A stretch of DNA of 64,000 nucleotides from Anianabacter salinae (GCF_019061145.1 NZ_JAHQZS010000002.1:62001-126000); one strand, 5' to 3'. Positions 52,348 through 62,331 are shown, counted from the first letter of the stretch. Numbers and translations: made by a program. Notes: generated by a model not told the origin, from the letters alone.

Positions 52348-53604
52348 ATGACGCTCTGGACGCCCAACGACGACGGCCACGCCGACCTGACCAGCCACGA
52401 CGCCTTTGCGTCCGGCCCGCCGCACGCGACCTTTGCGCGGATGCGGGCCGAGGCGCCGGTTTGCTGGACCGGGTATGCAGGCGGGCAGGGGTTCTGGTCG
52501 GTCACGCGTCATGCCGACATCACCGCGATGCTGCGCGACTACGCGACGTTCTCCAGCGCGCGGGGCATCCGGATGGAGGACCAGACCTACGAGGAATACC
52601 TCGCGCGGCGCACGTTTCAGGAAACCGACCCGCCCGAGCATACCCATGTGCGCAAGAAGGTGATGCGCGCCTTCTCGCGCCCCGTGGTCGCCGGGTTCGA
52701 GGATGACATCCGCGCGTTGTCGGTCGATATTCTGGACTACGCGCTGCAAGACACCGAGTTCGACGCCACCAAGGCTATCGCGCGGGAATTGCCGATGCGG
52801 ATGCTGGGCCGCATTCTGGGCGTGCCCGAGGCCGATCTGCCCTGGCTGGTGCAGAAGGGCGACGCGCTGATCGCCAACACCGATCCCGATTTCACCGACC
52901 ATGTGCTCGACAAGCTGGACACCGACGAATTCCGCATGATGCCGTTCAACTCGCCTGCCGGGGCCGAGCTTTACGCCTATGCGCGCGAGTTGATGGCGGA
53001 CAAGGCGGCGCGCGGCGACACCGACGGCATCCTGCACATGATCCTTGCGCCTGATGAGGATGGCGAGACCATCAGCGAGACCGAGTTTCGCAACTTCTTT
53101 TGCCTTCTGGTCGCCGCAGGGAACGACACCACGCGCTATTCCATCGCCGCCGGGATGCAGGCGCTGGCGCGCCAGCCGGGGCTGCTGGACCAGGTCGCCA
53201 GCGGGGCGGTCGATGACACGATGGCCGACGAATTCATCCGCTGGGCCACGCCCGCTACCTATTTCCGCCGCACGGCCGCGCGCGATATTGAGGTGCATGG
53301 CCAGACGATCCGCGCGGGCGACAAGGTGCTCTTGTGGTTCGCTTCGGCCAACCGCGACGATGCGGTCTTTGAAGATCCCTTGACCGTCGATCCGGGGCGC
53401 AAGCCCAACCCGCACCTGTCCTTTGGGCAGGGCGGCCCGCATGTCTGCCTTGGCATGCACCTTGCGCGGCTCGAGGTGCGAGTGCTGTTTCAGGAATTGA
53501 CGAAACGTATTGCGGGGATCGAGATGGCGGGCACCGAGAAATTCCTGCGCTCCAACTTCGTGGGCGGGATCAAGTCGCTTCCCGTGCGCGTCACACTCCG
53601 CTGA
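52348..53604 (+). CDS. cytochrome P450 (CYP124/125-like heme motif)
   Basis: This 418-residue bacterial P450 has the I-helix segment LLVAAGNDTTRYS, with Asn where AG.ET/DT types have Gly-His or Gly-Glu, ExxR-region DEFIRWATP, and the heme loop FGQGGPHVCLGMHLARLE. The GGPHxCLG form is seen in CYP124/CYP125-type enzymes. Start at 52348 matches the family length. The glutamine-synthetase-like gene follows after 11 bp on the same strand, so they are probably co-transcribed. Redox partners are not encoded nearby. Confidence 0.9.
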   Translation: MTLWTPNDDGHADLTSHDAFASGPPHATFARMRAEAPVCWTGYAGGQGFWSVTRHADITAMLRDYATFSSARGIRMEDQTYEEYLARRTFQETDPPEHTHVRKKVMRAFSRPVVAGFEDDIRALSVDILDYALQDTEFDATKAIARELPMRMLGRILGVPEADLPWLVQKGDALIANTDPDFTDHVLDKLDTDEFRMMPFNSPAGAELYAYARELMADKAARGDTDGILHMILAPDEDGETISETEFRNFFCLLVAAGNDTTRYSIAAGMQALARQPGLLDQVASGAVDDTMADEFIRWATPATYFRRTAARDIEVHGQTIRAGDKVLLWFASANRDDAVFEDPLTVDPGRKPNPHLSFGQGGPHVCLGMHLARLEVRVLFQELTKRIAGIEMAGTEKFLRSNFVGGIKSLPVRVTLR

Positions 53605-53615
53605 AGGATGCCCCG

Positions 53616-54908
53616 ATGAAAGACCGCCTGCGCGCGATGTTCTGCGATCACCTGTCGATCCTGCGGGGGAAATACCTGCCGGGGAGCAAGATCGGCGATG
53701 GCGGCACGCGTTTTGCCCAGCCGACGTTCTCGGTGCATTACGACAAGGACCTGCTGCTCGATGCGCCCGGAACAGGCGTGCGGGGCGGCCTGCCCGACAT
53801 GGAACTGCGCTGGGCGGGGGCCGAGATCCGCGACGGGTGGGAGCCGTCGACGAAGGTGGTCCTGGGTGATCTGTTCGGTGCGGACGGCGCGCCTTTGCCG
53901 CTGTGTCCGCGCGGGGCGCTGAAGCGCGCGGTCGCCGGGTGGGAGGCCAAGGGCCTGACGCCCAAGATCGGGATTGAGCTGGAATGTTTCGCGCTTCAGG
54001 CGGACGAGCGCGGCGTGCTGCGCCCCTATGACACCCCCGGCGCCGTGGTTTATGGCACCGGCAACTTCACCGATCCGTTGCGCTTCACCGATGCGATCTG
54101 GGAACGCGCCGAGGATCTGGGCTTCGAGCTGGAGCTGATGACAGCGGAATACGATGCGCCCGAGTTCGAGTTCACGTTGAAGTTCGACGACGCGGTCAAG
54201 GCGGTGGACGACATTGTCCTGTTCCGCCAGATGGCGCGCGAGATCGCGCTGGATCACGGTATCCTGTTGTCCTTCATGCCGAAACCCGTGGCCGAAGCCG
54301 GGGGGGCGGGGATGCACATCAACCTGTCATTCACCGATGCCGAGGGGCGCAATGCCGTCTCGACCGGGCCCGTCGGCGGGCCGGAAAACATGAGCGATCT
54401 GGCAAAGGGCTGCATCGCGGGCTGGATGCGGCATCACAAGGGCATGGCCGGGCTGATCGCGCCCACGGTCAACAGCTACCAACGGCTGCAACCTGCGGCC
54501 TTGTCAGGCTACTGGTGCAACTGGGGCGGCGACCACCGCGGCGTCACGGCGCGGGTGTCGGGCGAGGGCGGCGCCAAGGCGCGACTGGAACACCGGATGG
54601 CCGACGCCTCGGCCAATCCCTACACCGCTGTCGCCACGGTGCTTCAGGCGGCGCGTCTTGGGGTCGAGGGCGGCTATGATCTGCCGCCGATGGAAGGCGG
54701 CGATTGTTTCGACCGCACCGATGCCAAGGTCAGCGTCGCCGAAGACCTGCGCCGCGCCATCGACGATCTGGAGGCGGATACCGCCCTGTCGCAGGCCGTC
54801 GGCGCCGATCTGGTGGCGCATCATGCGTTCATGAAGCGCAAGGAGGTGCGCAAGACCCGCGAGATGGAAGGCGATGCGCTGCGCGATTTCTACGTTCACT
54901 TCATCTGA
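53616..54908 (+). CDS. glutamine-synthetase-family ligase (PuuA/gamma-glutamylamide-like)
   Basis: This 430-residue protein has the glutamine synthetase catalytic fold: IGIELECFALQ (metal Glu), TAEYDAPEFEF (metal/substrate Glu), GGAGMHINLSF (HxN), APTVNSYQRL and GGDHRGVTARV, and ARLEHRMADASANPY. The tyrosine adenylylation segment of true GlnA is not evident, and it resembles gamma-glutamylamine ligases such as PuuA. It probably joins glutamate to an amine. It follows a P450 by 11 bp and is opposite a glutaminase-like gene, which suggests an amine catabolic module. Confidence 0.86.
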   Translation: MKDRLRAMFCDHLSILRGKYLPGSKIGDGGTRFAQPTFSVHYDKDLLLDAPGTGVRGGLPDMELRWAGAEIRDGWEPSTKVVLGDLFGADGAPLPLCPRGALKRAVAGWEAKGLTPKIGIELECFALQADERGVLRPYDTPGAVVYGTGNFTDPLRFTDAIWERAEDLGFELELMTAEYDAPEFEFTLKFDDAVKAVDDIVLFRQMAREIALDHGILLSFMPKPVAEAGGAGMHINLSFTDAEGRNAVSTGPVGGPENMSDLAKGCIAGWMRHHKGMAGLIAPTVNSYQRLQPAALSGYWCNWGGDHRGVTARVSGEGGAKARLEHRMADASANPYTAVATVLQAARLGVEGGYDLPPMEGGDCFDRTDAKVSVAEDLRRAIDDLEADTALSQAVGADLVAHHAFMKRKEVRKTREMEGDALRDFYVHFI

Positions 54909-54938
54909 CAGGTCGTTCGGGAAGCGCGCATATTTACA

Positions 54939-54961
54939 ACAGGACCGAGATTTCGGCCTGT
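54939..54961. repeat. hairpin between the ligase gene and the T1SS operon
   Basis: ACAGG (54939-54943) with CCTGT (54957-54961), plus CCGA (54945-54948) with TCGG (54953-54956), form a hairpin with one bulged A, 31 bp after the ligase stop. It lacks a T-run. It could be a weak terminator or a regulatory site of the secretion operon. Confidence 0.4.
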
Positions 54962-55029
54962 GGATATATCGCGGCGGCTGTCTGCGGGCTAAACTAGGCT
55001 GCGACCAAGCGCGTGACGCACTGCGGGGT

Positions 55030-56412
55030 ATGTCTGTGCGAGTAACACTTTCCAGCCTGTCGTTGGTATTGGCCCTTTTCACACCAGTCACGGTCGGCGC
55101 GGAACCCTTGGCGAGCGCCGTGGCTGCGGCAGTCACGTCGAACCCGGCGGCCCGCGCCGCCGAGGCGGACGTGCGCGCCTCGGTTGCCGACCTCGCCCGC
55201 CTGCGGTCCGAATACGAGCCGACGGTCAACCTGTTCGGCGAAGTCGGCGGCCAGATTGTCGACAACCCGTCCTCGCTTGCCCCGAACGAGAACAACCGGC
55301 TCAAGCTGGCGCGCCAGATCGGCGTCGGCGTCGAGTTCACCCTGTTCGACGGCTATCGTCGCTCGAACCTTGTCTACCGAAATTCCGTGCGCATCGACGG
55401 CGCGATCTATCGCCGCCTCGACGCTGCCGAAACGCTCGCCCTGACGGCGGTCGAGGCGTATATCGACGTTGTGCGCCTGCATCGGCTTGTCGCGCTGGCG
55501 CGTGACAATGTGGTGCAGCATCAACAGCTTGCGCGGCAGGTCCGCGATCTGGTCGATGGCGGGCGACTTCCGGCGAGCGACGGGTTCCTTGTCGACGACC
55601 GCATTCTTGCTGCGCAAAGCGCCGTGCTGGATGTCGAGCGCTCGCTGTCCGACGCCAAGGCGCGGTACGAGCGTGTCGTCGGTCATTTGCCATCGGGCGC
55701 GATGTCGGTGCCGTACCCGCGCGGTGTGCCGCGCCACCTTGACGCCTACCTGTCCGAGGCTGTCGCCGCATCCAACAAGGTTGCCGCCGCCGGGGCGCGG
55801 GCGCGAGAGCCGCTGTATGACAAGAACGTCGCGCTGGCGCGCCGTTTGCCCCGTGTGACGCTGAACGCAGGCGTGGCCCACGGGATCGATCGCAGCGGGT
55901 CTTTCGGCTCGGACACCGACGCCTTCGTCGGGCTGCGGTTCAACTGGCAGCTCTATGGCGGCGGGCGCGATGCCGAGGAAGCCTATTTCGACGCCGAGGC
56001 CGCACAGGCCGCCTATGAGGCAGAGACCATCGCCCGCGAGGTGCGCGAGATCGCGGCGCGGGCGTGGAACGGCTATCAGACGGCAATCGAGCGGCGCGAT
56101 CTTCTGGCGCGGCAGGTGCGCGCCAACCAGCAGATCGTTCGGCAGTACCGCGATGAGGTCGAGGCGGCCAAGCGCAGCCTGATCGACGTTCTCGAGGCCG
56201 AGCGCACGCTGTTCAACATCCGTTTCCAGGAGATCAGCGCCGACTCTGCCGTGACCTTCGGCGCCTACCGCCTGCTGGCCGCGAAAAGCGCGCTGGCCGA
56301 TCACTTCGGGCTGTCGCGGGCTGCCGTGGCACTGGCGCCGGGCTTTGAGGACCGCGCGCAGGGTGCCCCCACCGGCGCCGTCTTCAACACATCGGTTCCG
56401 CCGCTCGAATGA
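55030..56412 (+). CDS. TolC-family outer membrane protein of a type I secretion system
   Basis: This 460-residue protein has a signal peptide (cleavage near VGAEP) and two OEP/TolC repeats with long coiled-coil helices (for example DRILAAQSAVLDVERSLSDAKA and REVREIAARAWNGYQTAIERRD). The TolC-type DVLEAERTLFN motif is near the C-terminus. It forms the outer membrane duct. Its stop overlaps the start of the ABC transporter gene (ATGA). The start at 55030 is the ATG before the signal peptide. Confidence 0.88.
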   Translation: MSVRVTLSSLSLVLALFTPVTVGAEPLASAVAAAVTSNPAARAAEADVRASVADLARLRSEYEPTVNLFGEVGGQIVDNPSSLAPNENNRLKLARQIGVGVEFTLFDGYRRSNLVYRNSVRIDGAIYRRLDAAETLALTAVEAYIDVVRLHRLVALARDNVVQHQQLARQVRDLVDGGRLPASDGFLVDDRILAAQSAVLDVERSLSDAKARYERVVGHLPSGAMSVPYPRGVPRHLDAYLSEAVAASNKVAAAGARAREPLYDKNVALARRLPRVTLNAGVAHGIDRSGSFGSDTDAFVGLRFNWQLYGGGRDAEEAYFDAEAAQAAYEAETIAREVREIAARAWNGYQTAIERRDLLARQVRANQQIVRQYRDEVEAAKRSLIDVLEAERTLFNIRFQEISADSAVTFGAYRLLAAKSALADHFGLSRAAVALAPGFEDRAQGAPTGAVFNTSVPPLE

Positions 56413-58619
56413 CCAGCGATCCCTCCGCCCCCGTCGCGGCCGCCACGACATCGGGCGGACCTGCGGTGCTGGGATCGGAGAGCGAGGTTTCCCCCGATAC
56501 GCCACGCGGGCTGGCGTTTGCCGTGATCGGCTGGATGGCGGCGCATCACGGGCACCCTTTCACCGCGTCCGCCGTCGCCGCGCGGGTGCCGACCGATTTC
56601 GCGGCCCATGACCGAGGCGCGCTGATCCGGGGGCTGGGGGCGGTGGGCCTGCGCGCCCGCACGGTCGAGCGGGATCTGGCCCGCCTGGACCCCGCCGTGT
56701 TCCCCGTCATCGCCATCACCCGCAAAGGTCAGCCGCTGATCGTCGCGGGCCGGGCCGAGGGGCGGCGCATGTGGCGCATCGTCGATCCCTCCGAGGGCGC
56801 GCACGCGCAGGACATCGGCCAGCGCGCGTTGCGCCGCAGGCTGAGCGGCCCCTTGATCCTTGCCGCGCCCGAGGGCGACGGGGCACCGCGACTGTCCACC
56901 GATCCGGGCGGCCGGGCGCGCCACTGGTTCTGGGGGCCGTTCTGGGGCGGATGGGACGCCTGGGCGCAGGTGATCCTTGCGGTGCTGGTGGTGAACCTTC
57001 TGAACCTCGCGCTGCCGCTGTTCGTGATGAACGTCTACGACCGGGTGATCCCGAACCTGGCCTTCGTGACCCTCACGACGCTGGCCATCGGCGTCGGCAT
57101 CGCCATCGCGCTTGATTTCTGCGTGCGGATGATCCGCTCGGTGGTGCTGGAACGGGTGACGCGGCGGGTGGACCTGCGCGTCGGCGCTGCGCTGTTCCGG
57201 CAGGCGATGTCGGTGGAACTGCTCTCGCGCCCCGGCGGCGCGGCGGGCATCGCCAGCACGATCCGCGATTTCGACACGGTGCGAGATTTCTTTGCCTCGG
57301 CCAGCTTCGTCGCGGTGATCGACCTTGCCTTCGTCGGCATCTTCCTTGGCGTCTTGTGGTACATCGTCGGCCCGCTGGCGCTGGTGCCCGCGCTGGCGGT
57401 GCCGGTCGTGCTGCTGCTGGGCCTGATCGCGCAGATGCCGATGCGGCGCAGCGTCGACAAGGGGCAGGCGGTGGCGACCCGGCGTCACACCGTGCTGGTG
57501 GAGTCGCTGATGGGCATCGGCACGATCAAGTCACTGGGTGCCGAGCCCGCGATGCAGCGCGAATGGGAGAGTGCCGTCGCCGCCTCGGCCCGGCTGGGCG
57601 GGCAGACACGGTTCTGGTCGAACGTCGCGCTGAACGGCACGCAGCTGGTGCAGCAGGCGGTCAGCGTCGGGATCATCGTATGGGGCGTGTTCCTGGTGTC
57701 GGACGGGCGCATCACCATCGGCGCGCTGATCGCCGCCAACATCCTTGCGGGCCGCGTTCTGGCGCCGCTGGCCAACATCGCGCAGACGCTGTTCCGCGCG
57801 CATTACGCGGTGCGCTCGATGCGGGCGATCACCGATTTCATGGCGCTGCCGGTGGAAGGCGGAGGAGCCGTGCGCAGCGCGGCGCGCGTCCGGCAGGGCG
57901 CGGTCGAGCTGAAGGGTGTCAAATACACCTATCCCGGCGCCAAGGTGCCCGCGCTGGACGGCGTGGACCTGTCCGTGTCCCCGGGCGAGTGCGTCGCGCT
58001 GGTTGGCCCGGTCGGGTCGGGCAAGACCACCACGGGCATGCTGTTCAACGGCCTCTTGCGCCCGACCGAGGGCGTGGTGCTGGTCGACGGGCAAGAGCTG
58101 TCACATTACGATCCGGCGGAACTGCGCGCCGGGATCGGCTATCTGCCGCAGGATGCAGAGCTGTTCACCGGCACCGTGCGCGAGAACCTGTCGATCGGGC
58201 GCCCCGGCGCCTCGGACGACGATCTGGCGCGCGCGCTGTGGTATGCGGGCATGGACCGCTTCGTGGCCGAGCATCCCGACGGGCTGGGCGCGCATGTCGG
58301 CGAAAAGGGCAACCGGCTGTCAGGCGGCCAGCGGCAGGGCCTGTCGCTTGCGAGGATCGTGCTGCGCCGTCCGCGCCTGATGTTCCTCGACGAGCCGACC
58401 AACGCGATGGACCAGCGGATGGAGGCGACTGTGACGGAACGCCTGCGCACGCTGCATACAGAGGGGCTTGGCCTTGTGTTGTGCACGCACCGCCAGTCGC
58501 TTGCCGCCATCGCGCCGCGCCTTGTCGTGTTCGACCGGGGCCGCAAGCTGCTGGACGGGCCCTATGCCGAGGTCGTGCAGCGGCTTCAGGGCGCCGCCAA
58601 ATCAATCGAGGCGCAGTGA
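56409..58619 (+). CDS. type I secretion ABC transporter (ATPase plus permease)
   Basis: This 736-residue exporter has a peptidase-C39-like N-terminal domain that lacks the catalytic Cys (GWMAAHHGHPFTASA) and so probably only docks substrate, as in LapB-type systems. A six-helix membrane domain and an ATP-binding cassette follow, with Walker A GPVGSGKTT, signature LSGGQRQGLSLA and Walker B LMFLDEPTNAMD. It exports an unfolded substrate through the TolC duct. It overlaps the tolC-like gene by 4 bp and its stop overlaps the hlyD-like start by one base (TGATG). Confidence 0.92.
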   Translation: MTSDPSAPVAAATTSGGPAVLGSESEVSPDTPRGLAFAVIGWMAAHHGHPFTASAVAARVPTDFAAHDRGALIRGLGAVGLRARTVERDLARLDPAVFPVIAITRKGQPLIVAGRAEGRRMWRIVDPSEGAHAQDIGQRALRRRLSGPLILAAPEGDGAPRLSTDPGGRARHWFWGPFWGGWDAWAQVILAVLVVNLLNLALPLFVMNVYDRVIPNLAFVTLTTLAIGVGIAIALDFCVRMIRSVVLERVTRRVDLRVGAALFRQAMSVELLSRPGGAAGIASTIRDFDTVRDFFASASFVAVIDLAFVGIFLGVLWYIVGPLALVPALAVPVVLLLGLIAQMPMRRSVDKGQAVATRRHTVLVESLMGIGTIKSLGAEPAMQREWESAVAASARLGGQTRFWSNVALNGTQLVQQAVSVGIIVWGVFLVSDGRITIGALIAANILAGRVLAPLANIAQTLFRAHYAVRSMRAITDFMALPVEGGGAVRSAARVRQGAVELKGVKYTYPGAKVPALDGVDLSVSPGECVALVGPVGSGKTTTGMLFNGLLRPTEGVVLVDGQELSHYDPAELRAGIGYLPQDAELFTGTVRENLSIGRPGASDDDLARALWYAGMDRFVAEHPDGLGAHVGEKGNRLSGGQRQGLSLARIVLRRPRLMFLDEPTNAMDQRMEATVTERLRTLHTEGLGLVLCTHRQSLAAIAPRLVVFDRGRKLLDGPYAEVVQRLQGAAKSIEAQ

Positions 58620-59941
58620 TGTTCGGACGCGGACCGGAAGCGGAGTTCCTCAACGACATCGCCGCCGCAGAGGCGGGGACGGCGGGGCGCGGCGCATGGG
58701 CGTTTCTGTTGCTGATCGTCGGCGGGCTGGCCGCGTTCGGCTGGTGGGCGGCGACCTATGAGATCGAGGAATTGACGCGCGGCATGGGCCGGGTGATCCC
58801 GTCGTCGCAGGTGCAGATCGTGCAGGCCCCCGAGGGCGGTGTCGTCCGTGCCATCGCGGTGGCCGAGGGCGACACGGTGGCGCAAGGCGATGTGCTCATC
58901 ACCGTCGACGACACCACGGTTCTGGCCGAGCAGGGCGAGTTCCTTGAACGCCGCGCTGCGCTGGAGGCCGAGCGCATCCGCCTGTCCGCCGAGGCCGAGG
59001 AGGCGGACGCGCCCGACTTTCCCGCCGCGCTGCGCGCGCAGGTGCCCCGTGCCGTCGCCGCCGAGGCCGAGGTTTTTGCCTCGCGCCGCCGCCAGCTTGC
59101 GCAAGAGATCGAGGTTCTGGAGAACCGGCTCGACCAGCGCCGTGCGGACCTGCAGGAGTTGCAGGCGACCCGCGCGCGCGCCGAGGCGGTGCTTGGCCCC
59201 CTGCGCGACGAGATCACCCTGACCGAGGACATGGCCACGCGCGGCGTCGTGCCCGAGATCGAGCTGTTGCGCCTGCGTGCACGGCTTGCCGAACTGACCG
59301 GCGATCTTGCGGTGACCGACGCCGCGCTGCCCCGCACCCGCGCCGCCATTTCCGAGGCCGAGAACGAGATCACCGCCGCGCGGTCGGGCTATGTGCTGGC
59401 CGCGCGGGAACGCCTTGCGCGGCTGGAGCTGGAGCTTGCGGTGGTGCAAGAGGCGCTGTCGGCGGCGACCGAGCGCGTCACCCGCACCGAGATCCGCGCG
59501 CCGGTGGACGGGGTGGTGAACCGTCTTGCCATCTCGACGCTGGGCGCCGTGGTGCAGGCCGGATCGCAACTGGCCGAGATCGTGCCCGCCGATGACGGGC
59601 TTCTGATCGAGGCGGACCTGCGCCCGCAGGACGTTGCCTTCATCGGCCCCGGAGAGCCTGCGTCGGTCACGATCACCGCCTATGATCCGCTGATCTATGG
59701 CAAGTTGTCCGGCGAGGTGCTGCGCATCGGTGCCAATTCCATCGACACGGGCGAAGGCGAGACATTCTTTCGCGTCGTGGTGCGAACCGACCGCCAGACG
59801 CTTGGCACCGAGGCGAGCCCGCTGCCGATCATCGCGGGCATGGTGGCGACGGTCGAGATCCAGACGGGCCGCCGGACGGTGCTGTCTTATCTGGCCAAGC
59901 CCATCCTGCGCGCAAGGGCCGAGGCGTTCCGCGAACGCTAG
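58619..59941 (+). CDS. HlyD-family membrane fusion (adaptor) protein
   Basis: This 440-residue periplasmic adaptor links the ABC exporter and outer membrane duct. One N-terminal membrane helix (WAFLLLIVGGLAAFGWWAA) precedes the lipoyl-type GMGRVIPSSQVQIVQAPEGGVV, a long coiled-coil (EIEVLENRLDQRRADLQEL) and the beta-barrel segment RAPVDGVVNRLAIST. It has the family length and order. It completes the T1SS operon. The next gene is convergent. Confidence 0.92.
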   Translation: MFGRGPEAEFLNDIAAAEAGTAGRGAWAFLLLIVGGLAAFGWWAATYEIEELTRGMGRVIPSSQVQIVQAPEGGVVRAIAVAEGDTVAQGDVLITVDDTTVLAEQGEFLERRAALEAERIRLSAEAEEADAPDFPAALRAQVPRAVAAEAEVFASRRRQLAQEIEVLENRLDQRRADLQELQATRARAEAVLGPLRDEITLTEDMATRGVVPEIELLRLRARLAELTGDLAVTDAALPRTRAAISEAENEITAARSGYVLAARERLARLELELAVVQEALSAATERVTRTEIRAPVDGVVNRLAISTLGAVVQAGSQLAEIVPADDGLLIEADLRPQDVAFIGPGEPASVTITAYDPLIYGKLSGEVLRIGANSIDTGEGETFFRVVVRTDRQTLGTEASPLPIIAGMVATVEIQTGRRTVLSYLAKPILRARAEAFRER

Positions 59942-59950
59942 CCTTCCTTG

Positions 59951-62200
59951 CTACTTAGACGTCGCCGTATAGACGCCGTCCCAGTCCGGCCCCGGCGGCA
60001 CGGCGCGGAATTCGGCGATCCGGGCGCGGTAGAGATCGAGGTATCCCGTCAGCCCCATCGCCTCGGCGCCTGCCGTTTCCATCCCGCACATGGCAGCTTC
60101 GGCGGCGTCCCAGCGCTGATCGCGATAGGCGGCCAGCATGTCGCGGTTGGTTTCCAGCAGGCTGACGGTCGCCGGATCGGCCATCAGTGTGTGATCCCCG
60201 AGCAGGGCGAAGATGCGCACCGGTTCCTGCTTGCCCTTCACCCGCAGAAGATCGAGCTCCATCACCGCCATGTCATGCTCGACTTCGCGCGCGGTCGACT
60301 CTCCCAGCACGATGCCGACGCCGTAGGGCTTTGATTGCCCCTCCAGCCGCGAGGCAAGGTTCACCGTGTCGCCAAGCGCGGTATAGTCAAAGCGGGTGTC
60401 GGACCCCATGTTGCCCACGACACAGGAGCCGGTGTTCAGCCCGACACCGACATCAATGCGGTGCACCGTCTCGCCGTCAGTGGCCTCGGCGAGGCGGAGC
60501 GTGTTCAGCTCTTCGACCGCCTTGCGCATGGCGATCGCGGCGCGGCATCCGGCGCGGGCGTGCTGCGGGATGTCCAGCGGCGCGTTCCAGAACGCCATGA
60601 CCGCATCGCCCATGAACTTGTCGATGGTGCCGCCCTCGTCGAGGATCGCGTCCGACAGCACGGTGAGAAAGCGGTTCATCAGCACGGTCAGCCCCTGCGG
60701 GTCGTCCTTGAAGCTTTCCGAGATCGCCGTGAACCCGCGCACGTCGCTGAACAGGAGCGTCAGCTCTTTCGTCTCGCCGCCAAGGCGCAGGCTGCCGGGG
60801 TTGTCCTGCAGCCGCTCGATCAGCGCGGGCGAGACGTATTGTCCGAAGGCGCCCCGGATCTCGCGGCGCTGGCGTTCCTCGCGCAGGTAGTTCGCCGTCG
60901 TCATGATGCCTGCGATCAGCAACGTCGCCAGCACCGGATAGGTCGGGTCGATCAGCATCCGCGCACGCTCGAACGCGAGCCATGTTGTCGTGACATAGGC
61001 CGCCAGCACCAGCAGCGTCGACAGGATCACCCAGCGCGCCGCCATGTTGGGCACCAGCAGGACGGTCAGAAGGCCAAGGATCGCGGTGGTCAGCAACTCG
61101 ACCGAGATGGCGTAGTTCGGGCGATCCAAGAGCGTGCTGGACAGGATGTTCTCCAGGAGTTGCGCATGCACCTCGACCCCGGCCATGGCGACGCCAAGAG
61201 GCGTGGCGCGGTAATCCTCGAGGCCGATGGCGGAGGTGCCGACAAGGACAAGATGCCCGGCCAGCCGCCCCTCGGGCAGTCGGTTCAGGATCACGTCGGC
61301 GGCGCTGACATAGCGCGCGCGCGCGCTGTGCGACAGGTAGGGCCGCACCGACCCGGTGGCATCGGTGCGGATCAGCTGGCGGGCCACCACGATCCCGTCC
61401 ACGCCCGCCTCGTTGCTGCGGATGGCAAAGCTTTGCCCGCCGGTCGCGACGCGCAGCAACTCGGGCGTCAGGCCAAGGCGCAGCGTCTCGCCCGCCAGCA
61501 TCACCAGCGGCACGCGGCGGTAGACGCCGTCAGTGTCGGGCCGGACCGAGAACACACCGCGCCCGGCAGCGGCGGCTTCGAGGGCTGGCAGGTTCTCGAC
61601 CAGATCGGGAAAGCGCGAGAGGAACGGACGCGGATCGGGACCTAGCAGCGCGTGCGGCACATCACGCGGCACGGCGCTTTGCCCGCCCGCCCCTGCGACG
61701 CGGATGCTGGTCTGGCCGAGGATCACGCGGCCCCGCCCGATCGCTTCGGCAAAGATGTCGTCGTTCGACGGCAGGCCCGACAGCGCGTCGCGGATCGCAG
61801 GGTCGAGCGCCTCGTTGTCGCTTGCGATCAGGCCGGGGGACAGCCGGTCGGGTTCCGAGAAAAGCACGTCGAAGGCGATCGCGGCGGCCCCGCCCGCAGT
61901 GGCGTTGTCGACAAGCTGCGCCAGCCTGGTGCGCGGCCACGGCCATTGCCCCAACTCGGCGATAGAGGCGTCGTCGATGTCGATGATCGTCACCGGGGCG
62001 GGCGCCACCTCGCGCGGCTTGACGCGCTGGAAGGTGTCGAAGGCAAGGTTGCGCAGGATCGAAACCGGCGTCGGGTCGAGGATGCGAATCGTCAGGAGCA
62101 ATGCCAGCATGACCAGCCCGGCCATCCGGCTCCAGCCGTTCGAAATCAGATTTCGGCCCACGCGACCGTCCCTCGCCCATCCATTTACCCAGCGTTTCAC
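59951..62200 (-). CDS. CHASE2-domain class III adenylate/guanylate cyclase
   Basis: This ~749-residue membrane protein begins with a membrane segment (MAGLVMLALLLTIRIL) and an extracytoplasmic CHASE2 domain (PAPVTIIDIDDASIAELGQWPWPR). Three more helices follow at about 350-430 and a class III cyclase domain covers the last ~200 residues, with LFSDVRGFTAISE (metal Asp), GDAVMAFW (metal Asp), GVGLNTGSCVVGNMG and the nucleotide-binding FDYTALGDTVNLASRL. The domain order is sensor-membrane-cyclase. The GTG at 62200 is my best start (a TTG at 62254 and the ATG at 62125 are alternatives); no strong ribosome binding site is seen. It is divergent from the adhesin gene and convergent with hlyD-like. 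Confidence 0.85.
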   Translation of the reverse strand: MKRWVNGWARDGRVGRNLISNGWSRMAGLVMLALLLTIRILDPTPVSILRNLAFDTFQRVKPREVAPAPVTIIDIDDASIAELGQWPWPRTRLAQLVDNATAGGAAAIAFDVLFSEPDRLSPGLIASDNEALDPAIRDALSGLPSNDDIFAEAIGRGRVILGQTSIRVAGAGGQSAVPRDVPHALLGPDPRPFLSRFPDLVENLPALEAAAAGRGVFSVRPDTDGVYRRVPLVMLAGETLRLGLTPELLRVATGGQSFAIRSNEAGVDGIVVARQLIRTDATGSVRPYLSHSARARYVSAADVILNRLPEGRLAGHLVLVGTSAIGLEDYRATPLGVAMAGVEVHAQLLENILSSTLLDRPNYAISVELLTTAILGLLTVLLVPNMAARWVILSTLLVLAAYVTTTWLAFERARMLIDPTYPVLATLLIAGIMTTANYLREERQRREIRGAFGQYVSPALIERLQDNPGSLRLGGETKELTLLFSDVRGFTAISESFKDDPQGLTVLMNRFLTVLSDAILDEGGTIDKFMGDAVMAFWNAPLDIPQHARAGCRAAIAMRKAVEELNTLRLAEATDGETVHRIDVGVGLNTGSCVVGNMGSDTRFDYTALGDTVNLASRLEGQSKPYGVGIVLGESTAREVEHDMAVMELDLLRVKGKQEPVRIFALLGDHTLMADPATVSLLETNRDMLAAYRDQRWDAAEAAMCGMETAGAEAMGLTGYLDLYRARIAEFRAVPPGPDWDGVYTATSK

Positions 62201-62331
62201 AAGCGATTGAGGCGGGTAAAGGGAAGAACCGACGCACGCGAAAGAATTGTGCAAGCGTGATGCGCTTCGCTTTGTTTGAAACGCAATTATGCGGTAATGT
62301 TGCCAGATTGCTGGGGAAAGCTGATCTCATC

